Shown here one piece after another: positions 1-6,000 of a stretch of DNA of 10,091 nt; positions within the stretch are counted from its first letter, which is position 1, and each line of letters starts with the position of its first letter. The notes beneath the pieces are model-generated. The model was not told the origin of the DNA. It saw only the letters and a program-made list of their open reading frames with translations, and searched no databases. The position numbers were made by a program, and so were the translations under genes. The DNA is from Acidobacteriota bacterium (GTDB lineage Bacteria; Acidobacteriota; Terriglobia; UBA7540): positions 1-10,091 of the forward strand of contig PLWR01000158.1 of assembly GCA_003165615.1 (NCBI GenBank). The letters are read 5' to 3'.

Positions 1-131
1 GCATCGGCATGATCCTGGTGGTCCCGGCCAAGAAGTTCAAAAAGGCGCAAACCATCCTCGACCGCGCCGGCGAAAAAGGCCACGTCATCGGCCGCATCGT
101 CAAGGGCGAACGCAAAGTGCAGTACACGTAA
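1..131 (+). CDS. purM: Phosphoribosylformylglycinamidine cyclo-ligase (AIR synthase), C-terminal fragment
   Basis: Only the last 42 full codons are in the window; the gene enters from the left edge and ends at TAA 129-131. The translated tail begins IGMILVVPAKKF, continues through GEKGHVIGRIV and ends GERKVQYT. This is the characteristic C-terminus of PurM, where a Gly-Met-hydrophobic strand is followed by a helix and the 'GxxxxxIGRIVxGER.V.Y' ending. PurM is cytoplasmic and closes the imidazole ring of 5-aminoimidazole ribonucleotide from FGAM using ATP. Its neighbour downstream on the same strand is purN, another purine-pathway gene, which supports the call. A hairpin with a T-rich tail lies just after the stop codon, so transcription may end here. 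Confidence 0.88.
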   Translation, partial: IGMILVVPAKKFKKAQTILDRAGEKGHVIGRIVKGERKVQYT

Positions 132-153
132 GCAACATGAAGAAGTCCAAACG

Positions 154-196
154 AATCGCGGATCCGGCCTCATTCAAGCCGCCCGCGATTTTCTTT
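154..196 (+). terminator. Rho-independent terminator-like hairpin after purM
   Basis: A perfect 8-bp stem, AATCGCGG (154-161) with CCGCGATT (183-190), encloses a loop that contains a further GGC/GCC pairing. The run TTTTCTTT (189-196) follows at once. Stem, loop and T tract fit an intrinsic terminator, placed 22 bases after the purM stop. It could instead be an attenuator or partial terminator, because purN, a gene of the same pathway, starts 50 bases further on. Confidence 0.45.
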
Positions 197-208
197 CGTC
201 CCTCATCC

Positions 209-236
209 TTGAGCCTCACCCGCGCCACGCTATATC
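209..236 (+). promoter_or_regulatory. Possible sigma70-type promoter for purN
   Basis: TTGAGC (209-214) and TATATC (231-236) are separated by 16 bases. Each hexamer resembles the -35 and -10 consensus, and the site lies just after the hairpin that may end purM transcription. The -10 box ends only 10 bases before the purN ATG, so a transcript from here would have almost no leader. That makes the call uncertain. Confidence 0.25.
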
Positions 237-246
237 CTGAGAAATT

Positions 247-867
247 ATGATTCGACTCGGCATCCTTCTCTCCGGACGTGGCTCCAACTTTGTGGCCATC
301 GCCAACAACATCGCCAGCGGAAAGCTTCGCGCCCAGATCGCCATCGTCATCAGCAATTGTGAAGACACGGGCGGCATCGCCTCCGCCCAGGCGCGCGGCC
401 TGCCCACGCTGGTGCTTCCCAGCGAGGGACAGAAGCGCCTCGAACATGACCGCGCCGTGGTCGAGGCTCTGCGCGGGGCCGGTGTCGAGTGGGTCGTGCT
501 CGCCGGATATCTTCGCCTGCTCTCACCGTGGTTCGTGCAGCAGTTTCCGGGGAAAATTCTCAACATTCATCCTTCCCTGCTGCCCGCGTTCCCAGGACTG
601 GAGTCGCAGCGGCAGGCGCTCGAGTACGGAGTGCAGTACAGCGGTTGCACCGTGCACATTGTGGATGAGCATCTGGACCATGGGCCGATCGTGTTGCAGA
701 GAGCCGTGCCCGTGCTGCCCTCAGACGATGTGCATACACTCGCCGAGCGCATCCTCATCCAGGAGCACCTTGCATACAGCGAAGCCATTGCCATTGTCGC
801 CGCCGGCAACTACCGCATCGAGGGACGCCGCGTCTTGCAGAGTGCGGCCCGCAGGCCGCGCCCATAA
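247..867 (+). CDS. purN: Phosphoribosylglycinamide formyltransferase (GAR transformylase)
   Basis: A 206-aa cytoplasmic enzyme that transfers the formyl group of 10-formyltetrahydrofolate to glycinamide ribonucleotide in de novo purine synthesis. The protein opens with a Rossmann-like strand and the phosphate-binding loop LLSGRGSNF (residues 7-15). The folate/catalytic region reads NIHPSLLPAFPG (106-117), and a second conserved block is HLDHGPIVLQ (142-151). The catalytic Asn106, His108 and Asp144 are all present, and the length is typical of PurN. The ATG at 247 gives the expected N-terminus directly before the first strand; upstream there is only a weak GAGA in place of a Shine-Dalgarno site. 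It follows purM by 115 bases on the same strand. The C-terminal tail beyond residue 195 is basic and proline-rich and not conserved in type. Identification is secure. Confidence 0.95.
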   Translation: MIRLGILLSGRGSNFVAIANNIASGKLRAQIAIVISNCEDTGGIASAQARGLPTLVLPSEGQKRLEHDRAVVEALRGAGVEWVVLAGYLRLLSPWFVQQFPGKILNIHPSLLPAFPGLESQRQALEYGVQYSGCTVHIVDEHLDHGPIVLQRAVPVLPSDDVHTLAERILIQEHLAYSEAIAIVAAGNYRIEGRRVLQSAARRPRP

Positions 868-975
868 CAAGGCAGATTTCCGCATTGCGGACGCCGCACC
901 CCCGCCGCGAGCTCCGGCGGCAGGTTGAATGTTTCATAAAGATGTTGCGTCAGGATGTTGCACCAGGGAGTAACC

Positions 976-1863
976 CTAGTAGAGGCGGAAGTTGATCTCC
1001 ATGCTGACTTCCACCGGCACGGCCTTGCCATCCTTCTGGCCTGGTTCAAAGCGCCACTGGCGCGCCGCCTCGATGGCCTTTTCGTCCAGTCCCATGCCCA
1101 GGGAGCGCTGCACGCTGATTTCGTGAGTCTTGCCATCCACTCCGATGACAACCCGGAGGATCACCGTTCCCTGCCATTTGTTCTTGCGCGCCTCTTCACT
1201 GAATTCCGGGTCGACCCTGTAGATGACCTTCGGCGCGCTGACTCCGCCGCCCACGTGGTAGGCGCCGCCGCCGATGCCGCCGCCCCAGCCGGGACCAACG
1301 CCGGGGCCGCGTCCCGATCCCACGCCGCCGCCGCTGCCGCTGCCGATCCCTCCGCCCATCCCCGGGCCGTTCGAGAGCGGACCCAGGACCTTTGACAGCG
1401 GATCGCCCATCTGCCCGCCCTGCGGAAGTTTCATCTCCGGAGGCACCACCACGGTGGGCGTCACCGGCAATTTCGGCGACTCCATGGGAAGAACCGTGGG
1501 CGGCGCCAACTGCGACTTCGATAACTTGGGAAGGTTGCCCTTGGAGGCGGGATTGATGTCGTGCGAACCACCACCGCCGCCGCCGCCGGCAGTCGTCTTC
1601 GACGGTGCAAGCACATAGGGGCTGATGTCCACCACCGGGCCGCCAACCGCCTTGCCGATCAACGGAGCATGAGCGGCAGTCCAGCTTCCAATCCACACCA
1701 GCGCCACCAGGAAGGTGCAGTTCAAAACAAACGAGGCGACAAAGGACCCTTTGCGGACTTCGTAGATTCCGTACCCATCCCCAAACAGGGTCGGCAGAAC
1801 ATCGTGCTTCTGCTCGGTGGGGGGTAGCTGGGATGGCGGATTCTTGGCTTCGAGACTGGACAT
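976..1863 (-). CDS. TonB-like energy-transducer protein with Gly-rich linker
   Basis: A 295-aa inner-membrane-anchored periplasmic protein. Residues 1-40 are a cytoplasmic tail; residues 41-62 form one hydrophobic membrane segment. Residues 63-207 are a low-complexity linker with proline patches (120-147), a run of seven glycines (93-99) and a very Gly-rich stretch (166-207). Residues 208-295 are a TonB C-terminal domain: PKVIYRVDPEFSEEAR, then GTVILRVVIGVDGK, then the AARQWRFEPG block and a final MEINFRLY strand. TonB proteins couple the proton-motive force through ExbB/ExbD to outer-membrane receptors; no exbB, exbD or receptor is in this window. The start at 1863 is preceded by GAGGG six bases upstream. 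The gene is last in a same-strand run after the lipid-kinase-like gene (135-bp gap). It could serve an envelope role other than nutrient uptake. The family is clear; the partner is unknown. Confidence 0.88.
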   Translation of the reverse strand: MSSLEAKNPPSQLPPTEQKHDVLPTLFGDGYGIYEVRKGSFVASFVLNCTFLVALVWIGSWTAAHAPLIGKAVGGPVVDISPYVLAPSKTTAGGGGGGGSHDINPASKGNLPKLSKSQLAPPTVLPMESPKLPVTPTVVVPPEMKLPQGGQMGDPLSKVLGPLSNGPGMGGGIGSGSGGGVGSGRGPGVGPGWGGGIGGGAYHVGGGVSAPKVIYRVDPEFSEEARKNKWQGTVILRVVIGVDGKTHEISVQRSLGMGLDEKAIEAARQWRFEPGQKDGKAVPVEVSMEINFRLY

Positions 1864-1998
1864 GACCTGCCCTCAGTATAGATCGGCAGAACCGGGAATC
1901 GCCGTAGAAAAACACCTGCCAGATAGCTTCGCTGCGCGCCGCGCCGCTGGTCCCGCAAAATAGTCAATCTGGAATCGCCCGTCAGCAGGCTCCGAACC

Positions 1999-3012
1999 CT
2001 AGGGAACAATGACCCGCAGCGCCCTCGGGGCGGCCGATATCTCCGCCGGCGTCTGGCAGAGGTATTCGCCATCGGCAAAGATGGCCAGCGGCGCATCGCT
2101 TTCCAGAAAAAGCTGGAGGGTGCGCAGGTAACGCACCTTGGGCACAAGAAGGTGGGTTCCCGAGTAGATGCGGTGAATGTGCCGCAGCACCAGGCTCTTC
2201 GGCATGGCGGGGACAAAACAGAGGTCGAGTTGGCCGTCGTCCAGTTCCGCCTGGGGCAGCATTTTGATGCCGCTTCCGTACTCAGGCGCGTTGCCAATGG
2301 CGGCGAACAGCACGGGGCCGTCGAGAACGGTTTCCTTGCCGCTGGCGTCAAAGCTATACAGGCGCACCGTGGGCGGAGCATGGCTGGCAAGCGCCCGCAG
2401 CGCGGCCAGGAGATAGCCACCGTGGCGGCGCAGCCAGCCTGGCATGCGGTCGGCACAACGGTTGGTCTCGGCGTCAAGACCAATCCCGGCGATCCCGCTG
2501 AAGTAAATCGCACTCTGCCGTTCGGCGTTCTCCTCGGCGTGGTGGAGGTGATGGCGCATGATGACCGGACCCGGCGGAGCCGCCGGCCGGCCGATGCGGC
2601 CCTGCGCATCGGCAAAGGTCACCGAATTCAGCGAACCCGCTTCGCCGGGCGCAACCATGCCCATGGGGTGCACAACTCCCAGGTCAATGGTGCGGACATT
2701 GTCGCCACGATCCAGGTAGCGGTGCCAGGCGCGCAACGCGTCGCCGCGGCTCGGAATGCCGAGGCAGCGCGCAAAATCGTTGGCGCTGCCGGTGGGAACC
2801 ACCAGCAGCGGTGTCTCGGTGTAGGCCAGCGCGGAAAGCACGCGATGCACCGCGCCGTCGCCACCGAACACCAAGGCAACGTCGGGCAGATCACTGGGTT
2901 CCAGCGTGTTGCCGCGAAACAGGTTGACTCTGGCGTCGCGGAAGCGCTCCACGACCTCCTGTTTTACATAGGAATGCGCAATGGCCGCGGCTCGCACCGG
3001 GAGATTGTACAC
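1999..3012 (-). CDS. Diacylglycerol kinase-family (YegS/DagK-like) lipid kinase
   Basis: A 337-aa protein of the DAGK catalytic-domain family, which phosphorylates diacylglycerol or related lipids with ATP, probably at the inner face of the membrane. The nucleotide-binding motif GGDGA lies at 50-54 after a hydrophobic strand (VALVFGGDG), where most members have GGDGT. The second block is VPTGSANDFAR (72-82), and the late acidic DGE is at 314-316. The domain begins almost at the N-terminus (VRAAAIAHS); the 'NPxxG' loop found at the start of many relatives is not visible. The start is GTG at 3012, since the frame meets a TAA about 65 bases upstream and contains no ATG there. Its only upstream purine-rich site (GGGAG) is 12 bases away. 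A run of seven T bases just upstream makes a frameshifted longer N-terminus possible (see findings). The lipid substrate cannot be told from sequence. Confidence 0.85.
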   Translation of the reverse strand: MYNLPVRAAAIAHSYVKQEVVERFRDARVNLFRGNTLEPSDLPDVALVFGGDGAVHRVLSALAYTETPLLVVPTGSANDFARCLGIPSRGDALRAWHRYLDRGDNVRTIDLGVVHPMGMVAPGEAGSLNSVTFADAQGRIGRPAAPPGPVIMRHHLHHAEENAERQSAIYFSGIAGIGLDAETNRCADRMPGWLRRHGGYLLAALRALASHAPPTVRLYSFDASGKETVLDGPVLFAAIGNAPEYGSGIKMLPQAELDDGQLDLCFVPAMPKSLVLRHIHRIYSGTHLLVPKVRYLRTLQLFLESDAPLAIFADGEYLCQTPAEISAAPRALRVIVP

Positions 3013-3193
3013 GCCCGCGGGGCGCTCCCGAAAAAAACGTAGGAGTTCCTCGCTGCCTGAACCTCCAGGGCATTAGCAGCGGCAGTCCACCCGCCCAGCC
3101 CTGCAGCAATTCCGGTGCAGATGCCGCGTTGCCAAGCACGCGCAGGCCCGGATGCCGGTCAGTCATCCCTTCTGCACCTTCGGCGGAACTGGA

Positions 3194-3346
3194 TTAGTCT
3201 TTGCGGTTGCCGTCCACATCGGCGGACGGAGCGGCCGGCGCGGGAGCTTTTTTCTCAGCCAGCTTCTGATTCCTGGCAGCCAGGCTTTTCTGGCGCATCT
3301 TGTCGGAAAATTTCTGGCGGGCGCGATCTTCTTTTTGCTGTGACAT
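3194..3346 (-). CDS. Small basic hypothetical protein (50 aa)
   Basis: An ATG at 3346 opens a 50-codon frame ending in TAA (3196-3194). The product starts MSQQKEDRARQKF and is rich in Lys, Arg, Gln and Ala. Residues 1-32 are likely one continuous charged helix, followed by an Ala/Pro stretch (KKAPAPAAPSA) and an acidic-to-basic tail DVDGNRKD. An AGGAA sits three bases before the start, a close but usable ribosome site. It lies in the same-strand run 50 bases after the MurU-like gene and 181 bases before the lipid-kinase gene. No membrane segment, cysteine or known motif is visible. The frame extends further upstream without a stop through the nucleotidyltransferase gene, but that part is an antiframe shadow, so the internal ATG next to the intergenic gap is the sensible start. 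Function is unknown; whether it is translated is moderately likely. Confidence 0.5.
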   Translation of the reverse strand: MSQQKEDRARQKFSDKMRQKSLAARNQKLAEKKAPAPAAPSADVDGNRKD

Positions 3347-3396
3347 ATTTCCTAGTCTACGCGGTTTGCGCGGCGCTGGAAATGCCGGCGACCGTC

Positions 3397-4143
3397 CTAG
3401 AATGCAATCGCTTTCCGCGCCACATCCTCGGCGGCCTGCTGCACACTGGCGGGCGTGCCCAGGTCGCGCCAGTAGGCGTTGCCGGCACAATAGCCGAGGA
3501 TTCCTTCTCCCTCGCGGCTCAGCCGCAGGTACGCCGGAATGATCGCAAAGGCCTGTTGCTCCACCAGACGGGAAAAAATGCGCGGCGAGATCACGTGGAT
3601 GCCCGAGAATGCCAGCGCGCGCCCAGGCAGCGCTGCGGGACACGCGACCTCAGCTTTGCCATCCCCCGCATTGACCCACCCGCAGAGCTGGAGCCGCTCG
3701 TCAAACAGCAGTTGCCGCGAGCTCTCCCGTTGCTGCACCGCCAGCGTCGCCAAGGCTTGATGCTCAACGTGGAATTTCACCATCGCGCCGAGATCGATGG
3801 AGCTGAGCACATCGACGTTGTGTAGGATGAACGGTTCGTCCGCGGCGTCGCGCAGAAAGAAATGCGCGGCCTTCTTCAAGCCGCCGCCGGTGTCGAGCAG
3901 TTCGGACTCCCGCGAAATCTCGATCCGCATCCCGAAATCATCGTGCGCCTTCAGATACTGTTCCACCATGCCCGCAAAGTGATGCACGTTGATGATCACA
4001 TCGCCGATCCCAAAACCGCGCAGCCGCTCGAGGGTGATCTCCAGCAGAGTGCGGCCTGCGATTTCGACCAGAGCCTTGGGCCGGTCGGTGGTCAAAGGCC
4101 GCAGGCGGGTACCGAGTCCGGCCGCCAGAATCATCGCTTTCAT
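3397..4143 (-). CDS. MurU-like sugar-1-phosphate nucleotidyltransferase
   Basis: A 248-aa NTP-transferase of the sugar-1-phosphate guanylyl/uridylyltransferase superfamily. The signature loop reads MILAAGLGTRLRPLT (4-18), followed by RPKAL with the catalytic Lys23. LLDTGGGLKKA lies at 82-92, and the metal-binding Asp111 sits in LHNVDV. A late YWRDLGTP block closes the sugar-binding site. There is no C-terminal left-handed beta-helix or other extension, which fits MurU and short GMP/UMP-transferases rather than bifunctional GlmU. MurU makes UDP-MurNAc from MurNAc-1-phosphate in peptidoglycan recycling. The call rests on the upstream AmgK-like kinase: its TGA stop overlaps this ATG as ATGA (4143-4140), so the two are probably translationally coupled. 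A GTG at 4152 would add three residues but sits too near GGAG. A mannose-1-phosphate or other hexose-1-phosphate substrate remains possible. Confidence 0.85.
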   Translation of the reverse strand: MKAMILAAGLGTRLRPLTTDRPKALVEIAGRTLLEITLERLRGFGIGDVIINVHHFAGMVEQYLKAHDDFGMRIEISRESELLDTGGGLKKAAHFFLRDAADEPFILHNVDVLSSIDLGAMVKFHVEHQALATLAVQQRESSRQLLFDERLQLCGWVNAGDGKAEVACPAALPGRALAFSGIHVISPRIFSRLVEQQAFAIIPAYLRLSREGEGILGYCAGNAYWRDLGTPASVQQAAEDVARKAIAF

Positions 4144-5567
4144 CGCACCCACCGCTCCTGCTCGCGGTGCCGCAATACGACCCTAATCCCGTTGCGTCCG
4201 CCCAGCCGTTTGGCGAGCTGTTCGGCCAAGTAAACTGAGCGATGCTGGCCGCCGGTGCAGCCAAACGAAACCATCAGATGCTGGAAGCCGCGGCGCCGGT
4301 AACCGCTCACGCTGGCCTCCACCAGGGCGTAAACGTTGGCCAGAAACTGCTGCACGCCCGGCTGTCGGTTGAGAAATGCGATCACCTCCGCATCCCGGCC
4401 CGTCAAAGTCCTAAAGCGCTCCTCCCGCCCCGGATTGGGCAGGCTCCTGGCATCGAAGACGAACCCTCCGCCGTGGCCGCTTTCGTCCTGGAGCGGCCCG
4501 CGGTGGAAGGAAAAACTGGCGATCGCCACGGTGAGTTCCGCTGCCGCGGGCGCCTCGTCCGGCTGCTCGCGGGCGCCGGCCATGGCGCTCAATGACGCCA
4601 TCAGCGCGGGCAGCGCCACCGGCAGTTCGACATGGCCCATCAGCCAGCGGAGATTTTTCAGCGCGAACGGCACGCTAGCCAAAAAATGCGGCTTGCGCTC
4701 ATAGAATCCGCGGAATCCGTAGGCGCCCAGCGCCTGCATGATGCGGACGTAAACGTAGGTATAGTAGTGGTGCATGAACGCTTCGCGATCAAGCTTGATG
4801 AAACCAGCGAGCGTGTCGAGATAATGATCCAGTAGTTGCTGGCGCAATTCGGGCGGCAGGTCGGCTTTGCCATCGTATAAGAGCGAGGCGATGTCATATT
4901 GCAGCGCGCCGCGGCGGCCGCCCTGGTAATCCAAGAAATAGGGATGGCCGTCGCGCCACATCACGTTGCGCGATTGGAAATCACGATAGAGAAAATAATT
5001 GCGGCTGGCGCTCAACAGGAACTTCGTCAAGCGGCCGAAATCATCTTCCAACGCTTGTTCGTTAAAGGGGATTCCGGCGAGCCGGAGAAAGTAGTATTTG
5101 AAATAATTCAAATCCCAGGCAATGGACAGGCGATCAAACCTCGCGCGCGGATAGCACACCTGGTAATTCAGATCGCGGCCAGCTTCGATCTGAAAGCGTG
5201 GCAGTACAGCCACAACCTGGCGATAAGCTTCAACCGCCTCGGGAGCAATGTTCTCGCCGGTACGATGCGTGGAGAGAAACTCAAAAAGCGTCGTGTTCCC
5301 CAGGTCTTCTTCCAGATAGGCAGCGTGGCTCAAATCCTCCGCATAAATTTCCGGCACCGGCAGCCCGTGCCGCCGAAAATGCCGGGAGAATTCGAGAAAA
5401 GCGATGTTCTCCTCGCGTACGTCATAGAGAATGCCAATCGCGCTGATCTGGCCGCTGGCAATGCGGATGATTCTACGCCCCGAACCGCCCAGTTCGCCTT
5501 GAAGGGGTTGCACGCGTTCTACAGCCGAGTGAAAATGCTGCTCAAAAAGTGTCTTGAGAATGTCCAT
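4140..5567 (-). CDS. AmgK-like sugar kinase fused to a RapZ C-terminal domain
   Basis: A 475-aa two-domain cytoplasmic protein. Residues 1-330 are an aminoglycoside-phosphotransferase (APH) fold kinase of AmgK type: the catalytic loop YRDFQSRNVM carries Asp196 and Asn201, and the metal-binding Asp213 is in FLDYQGG, followed by QYDIASLLYD. After an Ala/Glu/Pro-rich hinge (331-343), residues 344-470 match the RapZ C-terminal domain: SFSFHRG, FVFDARSLPNPG (370-381), TGRDAEVIAFL, and the hallmark FGCTGGQHRSVYLAEQLA (435-452). AmgK phosphorylates the anomeric carbon of MurNAc/GlcNAc; RapZ_C is tied to glucosamine-6-phosphate and RNA binding in enterobacteria. The N-terminal Walker-A ATPase half of RapZ is absent; the kinase takes its place. 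The start at 5567 is the only ATG after an in-frame TAG 12 bases upstream, and no clear Shine-Dalgarno is seen. First gene of the minus-strand run. The domain assignment is strong; substrate and regulatory role are inferred. Confidence 0.9.
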   Translation of the reverse strand: MDILKTLFEQHFHSAVERVQPLQGELGGSGRRIIRIASGQISAIGILYDVREENIAFLEFSRHFRRHGLPVPEIYAEDLSHAAYLEEDLGNTTLFEFLSTHRTGENIAPEAVEAYRQVVAVLPRFQIEAGRDLNYQVCYPRARFDRLSIAWDLNYFKYYFLRLAGIPFNEQALEDDFGRLTKFLLSASRNYFLYRDFQSRNVMWRDGHPYFLDYQGGRRGALQYDIASLLYDGKADLPPELRQQLLDHYLDTLAGFIKLDREAFMHHYYTYVYVRIMQALGAYGFRGFYERKPHFLASVPFALKNLRWLMGHVELPVALPALMASLSAMAGAREQPDEAPAAAELTVAIASFSFHRGPLQDESGHGGGFVFDARSLPNPGREERFRTLTGRDAEVIAFLNRQPGVQQFLANVYALVEASVSGYRRRGFQHLMVSFGCTGGQHRSVYLAEQLAKRLGGRNGIRVVLRHREQERWVR

Positions 5568-5626
5568 GAATATGACTAGCCGATCTTCTCAGCCATGTGC
5601 CACCCAGTACCAGTGATCTCGGAGTC

Positions 5627-5656
5627 GTATTATTTCTGTCTTGTTTCTTTCGTCGA
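5627..5656 (-). promoter_or_regulatory. Possible promoter of the amino-sugar kinase operon
   Basis: Read on the minus strand, TCGACG (5656-5651) and TAATAC (5632-5627) are 18 bases apart. The -10 box is a good match (five of six to TATAAT) and the -35 box a partial one (four of six). A start near 5620 would give a leader of about 50 bases before the kinase-fusion ATG at 5567. Confidence 0.3.
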
Positions 5657-5671
5657 GGTCGCTAAAACTGT

Positions 5672-5683
5672 GGGGGGCCCCCC
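5672..5683. repeat. Perfect GGGGGGCCCCCC palindrome
   Basis: Six G followed directly by six C, a 12-bp self-complementary tract about 105 bases upstream of the kinase-fusion start and just upstream of the possible -35 box. It has no loop, so it is more likely a protein-binding or chance palindrome than an RNA hairpin. Confidence 0.6.
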
Positions 5684-5789
5684 TTCTGGAACAAATAGGA
5701 ATCCAGCATATTGGTCGAGAATACCCTGAAAGGTAAAGAACAACACGTACTTCTTGATTGCATGTTCCTCGACCGCCACTTCGTTGCCC

Positions 5790-5805
5790 CCCATGGAGAC
5801 ATGGG
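5790..5805 (+). other. CCCATG/CATGGG hairpin with GAGA tetraloop
   Basis: A perfect 6-bp stem closes the GNRA-type loop GAGA. A six-base T run follows at 5813-5818, seven bases beyond the stem, so a plus-strand terminator is possible but imperfectly spaced. No plus-strand gene ends nearby. Confidence 0.4.
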
Positions 5806-5828
5806 CGCCTCATTTTTTCGCCAAGAAA

Positions 5829-5853
5829 TCACACTCCCGCAACAGGGGTGTGA
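5829..5853 (+). other. 9-bp hairpin TCACACTCC / GGGGTGTGA
   Basis: A stem of nine pairs with one G-U encloses the 7-base loop CGCAACA (5838-5844). It lies 23 bases after the GNRA-loop hairpin. Two consecutive stem-loops in a region with no gene suggest a structured RNA, on either strand. Confidence 0.4.
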
Positions 5854-5937
5854 TGCCCGCAAATTACAAGTTGATGAACTGGCCGGGGATAGAAGAAGGA
5901 GGAAGACGCGCCCGCAAGGCGATGCCGCAATTGATCA

Positions 5938-5949
5938 CGCAGCGCTGCG
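5938..5949. repeat. Perfect CGCAGCGCTGCG palindrome downstream of the ferredoxin gene
   Basis: A 12-bp perfect palindrome 51 bases beyond the ferredoxin stop codon. It is GC-rich but has no following T run on either strand, so it is not a classical terminator. Confidence 0.45.
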
Positions 5950-6000
5950 CCTGTGACAGATGCTGACGCGTCCTCCCAACGGTCGAGGGGCCGCGTGAAG

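Larger units (their letters stand above)
5568..6000. other. 433-bp gene-poor region with several inverted repeats
   Basis: No convincing gene lies between the ferredoxin stop and the kinase-fusion start. Short open frames exist on both strands (up to 94 codons), but none has a recognisable motif or good ribosome site, and they overlap one another. What stands out is structure: a G6C6 palindrome at 5672-5683, two adjacent hairpins at 5790-5805 and 5829-5853, and a 12-bp palindrome at 5938-5949. The AT content around 5625-5720 is higher than in neighbouring genes, in keeping with a promoter region for the minus-strand kinase gene. It may hold a non-coding RNA or the remains of a decayed gene. 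Confidence 0.5.

Noticed and set aside
278..928. A 216-codon frame in purN
   Set aside because: Ser/Arg/Pro-rich out-of-frame translation of purN.
1722..2615. A 297-codon minus-strand frame overlapping the lipid-kinase and TonB genes
   Set aside because: Arg/Pro/Ser-rich product typical of an out-of-frame shadow; both genuine genes in the area have family motifs.
2152..3042. A 296-codon open frame on the plus strand
   Set aside because: It is the complement of the DAGK-family gene, which has clear GGDG and PTGSANDFAR motifs; the plus-strand product has no recognisable motif and a low-complexity make-up caused by GC-rich codons.
4150..4152. GTG as start of the MurU-like gene
   Set aside because: Only two bases from the GGAG site; the ATG at 4143 gives the canonical N-terminus and the ATGA overlap.
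4899..5579. A 226-codon plus-strand frame opposite the kinase fusion
   Set aside because: It is antisense to the region coding the AmgK active site and shows no family motif.
5622..5632. An 11-base match (TAATACGACTC, minus strand) to the T7 phage promoter
   Set aside because: The match ends before the initiation part of the T7 promoter, and no phage RNA polymerase or prophage is present; a chance match that happens to contain a usable -10 box.
5589..5862. Short minus-strand frames of 66-74 codons upstream of the kinase fusion
   Set aside because: No ribosome site, no motif, and they overlap each other and the likely promoter.
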